In this document: piece after piece, positions 7,314-14,185 of the stretch
Layout: each line of letters starts with the position of its first letter
Numbering within the stretch: position 1 is the stretch's first letter
Origin: Candidatus Cloacimonadota bacterium
GTDB lineage: Bacteria > Cloacimonadota > Cloacimonadia > JGIOTU-2
DNA: 15,321 nucleotides
NCBI GenBank assembly: GCA_021160355.1
Contig: JAGHCS010000064.1
Coordinates: forward strand, 1 to 15,321
Direction of reading: 5' to 3'
The notes under the pieces: generated by a model
Seen by the model: only the letters and a program-made list of their open reading frames with translations
Told to the model about the DNA's origin: nothing
The model's database searches: none
Translations under genes and position numbers: made by a program

Positions 7314-7330
7314 GAAAACTCCATTTTTTA

Positions 7331-7903
7331 TTACCAATATCCATTTTCCAGAAAACTCATCAGATTCATCCTCTCGCTTTTTTCCACAAGGCGCAGAATA
7401 GAATCTTCATCGTTAAATCGTCGAACCTCCTCAAGGTCTATCCATTGTAAGCTAAAGGATTCGTGGGAAATATGAAACTGCTCATTTTCATTCGCTTCAA
7501 AGAGAAATCTTACATCATAATGAAAATGATTCGGGAAGTGTTTTCTTTCCGGGATTGCGTGTACATCGACATCAAAGATATGAAGACTCAATGGCTGGAT
7601 AGAATCGAGTCCGGATTCTTCTTCTGCTTCACGAAAGGCAACTTCGAGTATGTTTTTTGAGCCATCTGCATGTCCCCCGAGTTGCAACCATTTCCCGAGT
7701 TTAATATGATGTGTCATGAGTACTTTGGTTTTTGTAGAATCAAGAACCCATGCGGATCCCGTAATGTGCCCCGGAAGGTGTTTGCTGTGAAATCCGTTTT
7801 CATTCCTCGATAGGAACTCAAGCATCTGCTGGTGCTTTGCCCTTTCCTGGGAATCAAAAGGAATATACACAGTGAGTTGTTCAATGAGAGATTTTGTATG
7901 CAT
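7331..7903 (-). CDS. NUDIX hydrolase
   Basis: This 190-residue cytoplasmic protein has a Nudix box at 77-99: GGHADG, then R91-E92-A-E94-E95-E96-S-G98-L99. The REAEEESGL half matches the metal-binding REUXEEXGU consensus. The first glutamate of the Gx5E half is a lysine (K83), a change I recall from other GGHADG-type members. The segment before it, KWLQLGGHADG (71-81), is typical of this subfamily. Such enzymes hydrolyse nucleoside diphosphates linked to another group; the substrate cannot be read from sequence. The first 45 residues form a helical extension. The ATG at 7903 has only a weak AGAG upstream. It leads a likely operon with a secreted and a membrane protein, and a perfect TTGACA lies upstream. 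Confidence 0.9.
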   Translation of the reverse strand: MHTKSLIEQLTVYIPFDSQERAKHQQMLEFLSRNENGFHSKHLPGHITGSAWVLDSTKTKVLMTHHIKLGKWLQLGGHADGSKNILEVAFREAEEESGLDSIQPLSLHIFDVDVHAIPERKHFPNHFHYDVRFLFEANENEQFHISHESFSLQWIDLEEVRRFNDEDSILRLVEKSERMNLMSFLENGYW

Positions 7904-7934
7904 TATTATTTCTCTATGAAAATTTATGAGATTA

Positions 7935-7964
7935 TTTATGTCTTTTCTACAATAAATATGTCAA
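7935..7964 (-). promoter_or_regulatory. Predicted promoter of the NUDIX operon
   Basis: On the minus strand a perfect TTGACA (7964-7959) is followed after 18 bases by CATAAA (7940-7935), four of six matches to the -10 consensus. Transcription would start about 25 bases before the NUDIX ATG. Confidence 0.45.
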
Positions 7965-8085
7965 GAATATAAAAAATTTTGCATACCCCCAAAATTTTTA
8001 ATAATCATGAGGTTTATGACTTTATTACGGGATATTACTAATACGATTATAAAGAAATAGGATATGAATATAATATCTGAAAGCA

Positions 8086-8146
8086 TTGTCACACTGAGGT
8101 TCTTTATCTCGACGTAATGGAATGAAGTCGGATCGAAGTGCGACAA
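8086..8146. repeat. Imperfect inverted repeat TTGTCACACT ... AGTGCGACAA
   Basis: TTGTCACACT (8086-8095) and AGTGCGACAA (8137-8146) are inverted copies with one mismatch, enclosing 41 bases that include TCGGATCGAAG. The pattern looks like an eroded version of the common intergenic palindrome that begins GTCAC-CTGAG and ends TCGAAG-GTGAC, as I remember it. Confidence 0.5.
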
Positions 8147-8165
8147 CTCATTCGACAGACCCTTC

Positions 8166-8199
8166 TCCGCCGGCTGGCGGATCAGGGTGACAACAGCAA
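8166..8199 (-). repeat. TTGCTGTT-TCACCCTGA repeat, copy B, with GC-rich hairpin
   Basis: TCCGCC (8166-8171) and GGCGGA (8176-8181) form a perfect six-pair hairpin around GGCT, strikingly GC-rich for this AT-rich region. It runs directly into GATCAGGGTGACAACAGCAA (8180-8199), the inverted copy of 6006-6025 with 18 of 20 bases matching. Confidence 0.65.
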
Positions 8200-8316
8200 G
8201 TGTTGATAAAAACAGCAGTTTCTCTAAAAGTAATTTTCCATCATAATTTTGCCGCAAATCCTTTATTAATGCACCATTCAGAAAATGTGTGCCTAAATTT
8301 TGGGGTATCCCTGTAT

Positions 8317-8349
8317 AAAAAAAACCTCTCCACAAGTGCAGAGAGGTTT
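8317..8349 (-). terminator. Rho-independent terminator of the kinase-Cache-M42 operon
   Basis: AAACCTCTC (8322-8330) and GAGAGGTTT (8341-8349) make a perfect nine-pair stem with a ten-base loop. On the minus strand it is followed by a run of T residues (the A-run at 8317-8324 on the plus strand). It lies 21 bases beyond the M42 stop codon. Confidence 0.9.
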
Positions 8350-8370
8350 CGTAAATTTATTATTTCAGTT

Positions 8371-9438
8371 TTATTCTTCTATGAAATTGACAGAATCATT
8401 TACCTGCAAGCAGAATTCGGTAAGAATGTTAATTGCACTTTCCACATCTTTCATAGAGATAACTTCCGTATAAGTATGCATATAGCGGCATGGGACCGAG
8501 ATCAATCCTGCTGCTACACCTGCACGCGTCACCTGAATGACATTAGCATCTGTTCCAGTTGGTCGTGCTGCGGCTTCGACCTGATAACTGATCTTATGTT
8601 TCTTTGCACTGTCCACAAGCATTTCAAACACTTTATGGTTGATATTTGGTCCGCGTGTAATTGGAGCGCCATGGCCTAGTCCGATCTCGCCAACCTGTTT
8701 CTGATCAACATCAGGAGTGTCTGTCGCATGAGTGACGTCGAGTGCAATGCCAACATCAGGATCGATCCCAAAAGCAGAGGTACGCGCGCCGCGCATTCCA
8801 ACTTCTTCCTGAACAGTCGCAACGCTGTAAAGCGAGCACTTAAATTCTTTCCTTCGTTTAAATACATTTTTCATGACCTCTGCAACAATGAATGCACCGA
8901 TCTTATCGTCAAATCCACGGGAAACATAAAGGTCTTTGCGTAGTTTCTCAAAATTCGTATCATAGGTAATAGGGTCACCAATTTCAACGAGTTTTTGTGC
9001 TTCTTTTTTATCTTTTACACCGATATCAATATAGAGGTTATGAGGTTTGGGCACCTTTTCTCTATCCTCTCTATCAAAGAGATGAATAGCTTTTTTACCG
9101 ACAACACCAAGTATATCACCTTTTTTTGTGTGAATGCGTACTTTCCGTCCGGGGATTATTCCAATATCAAATCCACCGAGTCTGTTGAAGTAGATATATC
9201 CTTTATCATGAATATAACCCACCTGGAAGCCAAGTTCATCCATGTGTCCAGCAAGCATGATACGAGGATGGGTGCCAGGATTGAGCGCTGCAATTGCATT
9301 GCCGTGTACATCGCTTTTGACTTCATCAGAAAATTTTTTCATTTCTGCAAGCCACGCAAGGCGTACCTTCTGTTCATAACCTGAGGGTGAGGGGAGGTTC
9401 ATTAACGTTTTGAGGAATTTCAAGGACTCTTTATCCAT
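8371..9438 (-). CDS. M42 family metallo-aminopeptidase
   Basis: This 355-residue protein is a full-length member of the M42 glutamyl/tetrahedral (TET) aminopeptidase family, cytoplasmic enzymes that trim amino acids from peptide N-termini with two metal ions. Metal and catalytic residues are visible in order: H65 and D67 in GHMDELGF, D177 in SRGFDDKIG, the catalytic pair E211-E212 in TVQEEVGMRGA, D234 in ALDVTHATD, and H321 in the C-terminal YMHTYTEV motif. RPTGTDAN (292-299) is also typical. There is no signal peptide. The ATG at 9438 follows AGGAG and overlaps the last eight bases of the Cache gene (ATGGATAA), so translation is probably coupled. It is the last gene before a strong terminator. 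Family members with cellulase-like names (FrvX) are the same fold. Confidence 0.93.
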   Translation of the reverse strand: MDKESLKFLKTLMNLPSPSGYEQKVRLAWLAEMKKFSDEVKSDVHGNAIAALNPGTHPRIMLAGHMDELGFQVGYIHDKGYIYFNRLGGFDIGIIPGRKVRIHTKKGDILGVVGKKAIHLFDREDREKVPKPHNLYIDIGVKDKKEAQKLVEIGDPITYDTNFEKLRKDLYVSRGFDDKIGAFIVAEVMKNVFKRRKEFKCSLYSVATVQEEVGMRGARTSAFGIDPDVGIALDVTHATDTPDVDQKQVGEIGLGHGAPITRGPNINHKVFEMLVDSAKKHKISYQVEAAARPTGTDANVIQVTRAGVAAGLISVPCRYMHTYTEVISMKDVESAINILTEFCLQVNDSVNFIEE

Positions 9439-10420
9439 TATTTTTCTCCTTTTGAAGTTTCTTTTCTTTCTTATAGACCATTGCAAGGATAATATATGAG
9501 ATACCGAAAATTATTAATAAAATTCCGGACATGATAAATGGGGGAACTGGATGAAGGTCGGTTGTTTTACGTAGAGCAAATACCTGCCATCCTGGGATGG
9601 CAATATCACTCTTTAAAAGCAAATAGGATGCATCATTGTATTTCACACGAGAATCTGAAATAATGACTCCAAGTTGTTCTAAGGGTTCGTCTGCAAACTG
9701 TCTTGTTTTTCTAATGCTTTCCCGCTCTTTGTCAGTGAGGGGTGCGGTACTCATAAACAGCCAGGATCTTTCTGTTGAAGAGAATATGATACCATCTGGA
9801 GATATAATGCCGGCAACTGTTTTGTTAGTATAATTCTTCAAGATTTTATCAAATCTATCAAGAGCTAATGTGATGACTACGATCCCAACAGGTTTACCGA
9901 TTTCTTTCTTATAAATTGGTGCGCTGAAATACAATCCTCGCTCATTATCTGTAATACTGAGAGCAGGATATACAGCTTCGTGCCCTTCCATCGACTCCTG
10001 GAAATAAGGACGGAAATTCAGGTTCTTGCCCGTAAGAGCATAATCACATGGTGGTGTACAGATCCTTACAATTCCTTCTTTATCCATGATATACACATTA
10101 GAGGCATTGAGCATGTATTTTAGTGTATTTAGAACGATCATGATATCGTGATCGTCAACGAATTTTGGTGAAACCTGCCATTCCTGGATCATTGGATGTT
10201 CAGCGATAAACTGGGCAGCATCCTTCACTTCTTGGATTGTTTGACACAGCACTCCCTTTACAATTTCTGTGTCTGTTTTAAGTGCGCGTTTTTCAAGTCC
10301 GAGATTATATGAAAGAATACCGAAGACGATAAAGCAGACAAAAAGAACACCGATGATCACGAGAAACGTTGCTTTCCAGTTCATGTTCTGTTCCTGATGG
10401 TAATCCATCATATTAGGCAT
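9431..10420 (-). CDS. Stand-alone dCache membrane sensor protein without output domain
   Basis: This 329-residue protein has one membrane helix near the N terminus (about 17-38), a periplasmic region of about 250 residues, and a second helix at about 296-316, then only 13 mostly charged residues. The periplasmic part has the features of a double Cache (PDC/DctB-like) ligand-binding domain: YIMDKEGIVRI (110-120), RPYFQ (137-141), YFSAPIY (164-170), GKPVGIVVITLALDRF (175-190), a second half with ISPDGIIFSS (206-215), and IPGWQVFALR (275-284). In known proteins this domain is fused to a kinase, chemoreceptor or cyclase; here nothing follows. AGGAGG four bases before the ATG at 10420 supports that start. 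It begins 28 bp after the kinase gene stops and overlaps the M42 gene by eight bases, so it could be the receptor half of a signalling complex with the neighbouring kinase. The ligand is unknown. Confidence 0.85.
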   Translation of the reverse strand: MPNMMDYHQEQNMNWKATFLVIIGVLFVCFIVFGILSYNLGLEKRALKTDTEIVKGVLCQTIQEVKDAAQFIAEHPMIQEWQVSPKFVDDHDIMIVLNTLKYMLNASNVYIMDKEGIVRICTPPCDYALTGKNLNFRPYFQESMEGHEAVYPALSITDNERGLYFSAPIYKKEIGKPVGIVVITLALDRFDKILKNYTNKTVAGIISPDGIIFSSTERSWLFMSTAPLTDKERESIRKTRQFADEPLEQLGVIISDSRVKYNDASYLLLKSDIAIPGWQVFALRKTTDLHPVPPFIMSGILLIIFGISYIILAMVYKKEKKLQKEKNNG

Positions 10421-10448
10421 GGAACCTCCTATAAAGAATTTTATTTTT

Positions 10449-12491
10449 TTAAAAAATTATGGTAAACTTTGTGCCAGTGCTTCTTTCAACGTCAATATTT
10501 CCTTGCAATTGACGAACTAATCCTGTGACCAATTGCAATCCAAGAGATTTAGTAGCTCTGAAATCAACTTCTTCAGGTATTCCTATCCCATTATCCGATA
10601 CGATCAAAAGGATGGATTTCTGATCATGAATATTCATAGTAATTTCTATCTTACCCTCTCGTCCATCAGGAAATGCATGTTTGAAGGCATTTGTCACAAG
10701 CTCATTAATGATAAGACCGCACGGAATTGCCTTGTTGATATCCATCACCACATCTTGCACATCAATAGAAATTTTTACATTATCAAATTCAGGCTGATGA
10801 AGATTATTTATGAGATCTTGCACATATTCGGAAAAATCAATGCTGGAAAAATCGCTGGATCGATAGAGCTTCTCGTGTATTAACGCCATTGAACGGATTC
10901 TATCCTGGCTGACTTGGAAAGCCTGTAAAGATCTCTCATCTGTAATATGCCGTGATTGCAGATGCAGTAAGCTTGAGATGATCTGCATGTTATTTTTCAC
11001 CCGGTGGTGGATTTCTTTGAGCATTACGTTTTTCTCTTTTACGGATAGTTTCAGTTGTTCTTCTATTTTTACACGCTCCTCTATCTCTTTTAAAAGATTT
11101 TTTGTCATACGTATCTTTGTAATGTATGCATAGTATATAAGAAGAATCAAGAAAACAAGAAAGATGAAGATCGCTAAGAAAAAATATCTAAGGTTTTTCT
11201 GCCTATTAAGTTGAAGTTTTTTTATTTCATTATCTTTTTGAAGAAGTCTGATCTCTCGTTCTTTGCTTTCAAGATCATATTGCAATTGAAGTTTAGCGAT
11301 TTGCCTTTGGGTGTTTATGGAAAATAGACTATCCTTAATATCCTCAGATCGTTCATAAAATTCCAAACTTTTCTGAAAATCTTTTTGTTTTTGATAGTAT
11401 TGAGAAAGTCCATCATAACTTTCTTTGATAAGTTCTTGAGAGCCAATGTCTTCAGCGATGTGCAAAGCTTTCATGAAATGTGTATGGGCATTTTCATCTT
11501 GGTTCATTTTCAGGTAGAGGTATCCCATATTATTCATCGTGTTTGCAATAGAAAAATTATCAATGATCATTTCGGAAAGAGCAAGTGATCTCTTATAATA
11601 ATCCAATGATTTATCCAACTCGTTCATCTCATCATACACGATAGCGATATTATTGTAAGATGCAGCAATACCCATTTTATCATCGCGGTCAATATCAGTT
11701 TGCATTGATGTGAAATAATATTCCAACGCCTTTTCATATTCACCCATATCATGGTAAATGATGCCGATATTATGGACTGCCATAGCCACTCCGACCGAGT
11801 CACCAATACTCTTATACATATCACGGGCTTGTTGTAGGAATTCCAGGGCTTTATCCAAATCACTCAATACCTGATATACATTACCAATGTTATTTAGAGA
11901 AGATGCAATCCCTTCTTTGTCATTGATCTGCTCATATTCGCTCATACTCCTGAGGTAATATTCCAGAGCTTTATCATATTTTCCGAGTGTTTCGTACACA
12001 CTTCCAATATTAGTCAGCAAGAGTGCCATTCCCTGTATATCTTGAATTTCCGCATATGTATCGTATGATTGTTTGTAATAACCCATTGCCTGAGTGTAAT
12101 CATTTATGGATTCATACACAATACCAAGGTAGTTGAGAATATTTGCGATTGCTGAAGGATTTTTTGCAAGGAGATAGGCATCTCTTGCTTGCTTGAAATA
12201 ACTTATTGCATTACGATATTCGAGTTTCATCTCATAACAATTCCCGAGATTTTCTAATGCATTACCTTCACCAAATTTGTAGTGTTGCAAAAGTGCAAAA
12301 TTAAGGGCTTGTTGAGCAAAATTAAGAGATTTATTTATATCATCATACAGGAAATTTGAGGATAGTTTATTCATAACATCCACTTTTTCATTGCCTGTGC
12401 TTGAATGAAGTTTCAACTCAAGCTCGGATACAGATTCTTGAGCACATACAAGCAGAGGAAGAAAAAACAGGAGTAGGATAATTTTTTTCAT
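10449..12491 (-). CDS. TPR-domain sensor histidine kinase, HisKA_2 type
   Basis: The protein is 680 residues from the ATG at 12491. A signal peptide (about 1-17, ending VCA before QES) leads to a TPR array of eight units spaced exactly 40 residues (about 74-393), a coiled coil (about 390-434), one membrane helix (about 437-457), a linker helix, and the kinase core. The HisKA_2 box is EIHHRVKNNMQIISSLL (493-509), with the phospho-acceptor in HRVKNN (H496). The ATP-binding domain shows the N box INELVTNAFKHAF (595-607), SDNGIGIP (632-639) and SLGLQLV (649-655). The repeats should lie in the periplasm and the kinase in the cytoplasm. No receiver domain or response regulator is present here, so its partner is elsewhere. 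In-frame TTG (12509) and GTG (12506) codons exist upstream, but the ATG gives the compact signal peptide. No Shine-Dalgarno site is visible. Confidence 0.94.
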   Translation of the reverse strand: MKKIILLLFFLPLLVCAQESVSELELKLHSSTGNEKVDVMNKLSSNFLYDDINKSLNFAQQALNFALLQHYKFGEGNALENLGNCYEMKLEYRNAISYFKQARDAYLLAKNPSAIANILNYLGIVYESINDYTQAMGYYKQSYDTYAEIQDIQGMALLLTNIGSVYETLGKYDKALEYYLRSMSEYEQINDKEGIASSLNNIGNVYQVLSDLDKALEFLQQARDMYKSIGDSVGVAMAVHNIGIIYHDMGEYEKALEYYFTSMQTDIDRDDKMGIAASYNNIAIVYDEMNELDKSLDYYKRSLALSEMIIDNFSIANTMNNMGYLYLKMNQDENAHTHFMKALHIAEDIGSQELIKESYDGLSQYYQKQKDFQKSLEFYERSEDIKDSLFSINTQRQIAKLQLQYDLESKEREIRLLQKDNEIKKLQLNRQKNLRYFFLAIFIFLVFLILLIYYAYITKIRMTKNLLKEIEERVKIEEQLKLSVKEKNVMLKEIHHRVKNNMQIISSLLHLQSRHITDERSLQAFQVSQDRIRSMALIHEKLYRSSDFSSIDFSEYVQDLINNLHQPEFDNVKISIDVQDVVMDINKAIPCGLIINELVTNAFKHAFPDGREGKIEITMNIHDQKSILLIVSDNGIGIPEEVDFRATKSLGLQLVTGLVRQLQGNIDVERSTGTKFTIIF

Positions 12492-12521
12492 CCGATTTTT
12501 TTTCACCAACAGTTTTTATTA

Positions 12522-12550
12522 TTTATTCTTAAAAAAGAAAAAGATGTCAA
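12522..12550 (-). promoter_or_regulatory. Predicted promoter of the kinase operon
   Basis: In the 65-bp gap after the GNAT gene the minus strand has a perfect TTGACA (12550-12545) and, after 17 bases, AATAAA (12527-12522), four of six matches to a -10 box. This suggests that the kinase, Cache and M42 genes form their own unit even if some readthrough from the GNAT gene occurs. Confidence 0.4.
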
Positions 12551-12556
12551 AATAAA

Positions 12557-13006
12557 TTAAACATGTTTATCGGGACGAAGCTCTTTATTCATTTTATAGT
12601 GTTGAATGTTTCCAAAAAGTAAGTAGGATTTCTCTTCGATTTCATACCCGATTTTTTGATAGAAAGGAACTGCATTTTCTCGGGCATAAAGAATAATGTG
12701 ATGAGCACTTTTTTCTTGAGCGTATTTTTCAAGAGCATTCATGATACATGTGCCTATACCTTTACCCTGATGATTGTTTTCGACAGCCATAAAACGTATC
12801 TGTGCTTCATTGGGATTATTAAAATGAAGGCGCCCAACTCCGATAGGTACTCTGTCTTTTTCACAAACCATTACGTGGTAACTGGAATCATCGAGCTCAT
12901 TTCGTTCGGAACCGATAGGTTGATTCCATGGTTTTCGGAGTATTTTCCAGCGCAAGAAGTAGTATCTTTTAAAATCCTCTTCAGTAACAGGAATAATGAT
13001 TTTCAT
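12557..13006 (-). CDS. GNAT family N-acetyltransferase
   Basis: This 149-residue cytoplasmic protein is a single GNAT domain, which transfers an acetyl group from acetyl-CoA to an amine. Motif A is visible as AQIRFMAVENNHQGKGIG (68-85), where QGKGIG binds the CoA pyrophosphate. Motif B is NAVPFYQKIGYE (111-122), including the usual tyrosine. The N-terminal part (RWKILRKPWNQPIGSE, 19-34) resembles the ElaA-like group. The substrate cannot be inferred. The ATG at 13006 is preceded by GGAAG. It lies upstream of the kinase on the same strand and diverges from the lipoprotein gene. Confidence 0.9.
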   Translation of the reverse strand: MKIIIPVTEEDFKRYYFLRWKILRKPWNQPIGSERNELDDSSYHVMVCEKDRVPIGVGRLHFNNPNEAQIRFMAVENNHQGKGIGTCIMNALEKYAQEKSAHHIILYARENAVPFYQKIGYEIEEKSYLLFGNIQHYKMNKELRPDKHV

Positions 13007-13084
13007 TTACGCTTCCATTTTTGGTTTACATATTTTGAATGCTCTCAGGAAATGCAAGAAATTTAAAAATTGTATATAAGGAGT

Positions 13085-13133
13085 TTGACAAAGAAACGAG
13101 CTTAATTGTGATTTAAAAAAACAAAATCAAGGA
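13085..13133 (+). promoter_or_regulatory. Predicted promoter and ribosome site of the lipoprotein-nuclease unit
   Basis: TTGACA (13085-13090) is a perfect -35 box. The best -10 match is TGTGAT (13107-13112) at a 16-base spacing, four of six positions. AAGGA (13129-13133) lies seven bases before the ATG at 13141 and is a good ribosome-binding site. The -10 assignment is the weakest part. Confidence 0.4.
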
Positions 13134-13140
13134 ATAGTCT

Positions 13141-14181
13141 ATGAAAAAGAATTATTTTATTTTTATCGTAATATTTCTTTTATTCGCATGCTCTTCTATG
13201 AAGACGTTACAGAAGCCTGAAGAGTCTGTACAACCAGAAGAGATTATTGTACAAGAAATTGTACTTGAGGGAGAAATTTCCGAACCAAAAGCAGAGATAT
13301 CCGGTCTTTCATGGTATAATGATTATCTCATACTGCTTCCACAGTATCCTCACCTTTTTCCTTCTGAGTATGATGGTTCTTTGTTTGCCATCCCGAAATC
13401 AAAGATAGCAGAACATCTCAATGAAATACCGAATTCGTCGATCAAGCCTATTCCTATCAACCTGAAGGCGCCTGGTTTGAAAGATATAATTGAAGGATAT
13501 GAGGGCTTTGAATCGATTGGGTTTTATGGAAATGATATTTTTTTTACAGTTGAATCCAGCCCTGCTGATGAAATGATGGGATATCTTTTTAAAGGTAACA
13601 TTTCCGATGATATGAAAACCATCACAATTGACGTTGATAAAAGAGTAGAATTATCTCCTCGTGCATCGATCGGTAATGCAACCGATGAAACGATCCTCGT
13701 AACACCGGATAGAGTAATTACGATTTATGAATGGAACAGCTCATACCTTCAGAATGAACCTTATGCATATGTTTTTGATCACTCACTCAATCTTGTAGAT
13801 TCGTTGTCCCTTCCGTATGTTGAATACAGAATTACCGATGCAACAGAACTCGATAAGAATGATAATTTCTGGGCAATAAACTATATGTGGTCAGGGGATT
13901 ACGGAGAAAATTATAAGCCGGAAGATCCCATTATCACTACCTACGGGAAGGGGGAGACACATAAAAAATATAAAACAGTAGAACGTTTGCTGGAATTCCA
14001 TTACTCTCCCAAAGGTATTACTCTCGTGAAGCACCCACCAATACAATTAAAATTAATCGATGATGAGAATTCTAGAAATTGGGAAGGCATCGTACAGTTT
14101 GGAGATCAAGGATTTATAGTAGTGACTGATAAATTTCCTTCAACAATACTTGGCTTTGTGCGAATGCCACAGAAAAGGTAG
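13141..14181 (+). CDS. Lipoprotein with probable beta-propeller domain
   Basis: This 346-residue protein has a lipoprotein signal peptide (MKKNYFIFIVIFLLFAC) with the lipid-modified cysteine at 17 and serine after it, so it should be membrane-anchored, probably on the outer membrane. A linker rich in E and P (21-50) leads to a domain that starts AEISGLSWYNDYLILLPQYP (51-70) and ends with NWEGIV (313-318) and VVTDKFPSTILGF (327-339). That pattern, an E-SGL-W start and a NWEGI then D-P-ILGF end, resembles phytase-like and SdiA-regulated beta-propeller proteins, but I cannot identify catalytic residues and do not claim an activity. Start choice rests on the ribosome site and signal peptide. Its stop is four bases before the nuclease gene, so the two are probably co-expressed. 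Confidence 0.82.
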   Translation: MKKNYFIFIVIFLLFACSSMKTLQKPEESVQPEEIIVQEIVLEGEISEPKAEISGLSWYNDYLILLPQYPHLFPSEYDGSLFAIPKSKIAEHLNEIPNSSIKPIPINLKAPGLKDIIEGYEGFESIGFYGNDIFFTVESSPADEMMGYLFKGNISDDMKTITIDVDKRVELSPRASIGNATDETILVTPDRVITIYEWNSSYLQNEPYAYVFDHSLNLVDSLSLPYVEYRITDATELDKNDNFWAINYMWSGDYGENYKPEDPIITTYGKGETHKKYKTVERLLEFHYSPKGITLVKHPPIQLKLIDDENSRNWEGIVQFGDQGFIVVTDKFPSTILGFVRMPQKR

Positions 14182-14185
14182 AACA

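Larger units (their letters stand above)
7983..8308. repeat. Gene-free segment bounded by imperfect inverted repeats
   Basis: The left end ATACCCCCAAAATTT (7983-7997) is the reverse complement of the right end AAATTTTGGGGTAT (8295-8308) except for one extra C. The 326-bp segment contains the inverted pair at 8086-8146 and the 8166-8199 repeat, but no believable gene. The arrangement recalls a small non-autonomous mobile element, but I see no convincing target-site duplication and no transposase in the window. It fills most of the 7904-8370 gap. Confidence 0.35.

Noticed and set aside
7961..8335. A 124-codon minus-strand frame in the gap after the M42 gene
   Set aside because: Its start lies in the M42 terminator stem, it runs through all the repeats of the segment, and its sequence has no coherent domain.
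8200..8679. A 159-codon plus-strand frame
   Set aside because: Most of it is antisense to the M42 gene and its terminator, without start signals.
10449..12491. Lipoprotein signal in the kinase (LLVC)
   Set aside because: Valine just before the cysteine is not a normal lipobox; cleavage after VCA by the general signal peptidase is more likely, and the protein has its own membrane helix.
12492..12509. Upstream TTG and GTG start codons for the histidine kinase
   Set aside because: They would lengthen the signal peptide by a charged stretch and have no ribosome site; the ATG at 12491 is the simpler choice.
12656..13066. A 136-codon plus-strand frame
   Set aside because: It is antisense to the GNAT gene, whose conserved motifs are clear.
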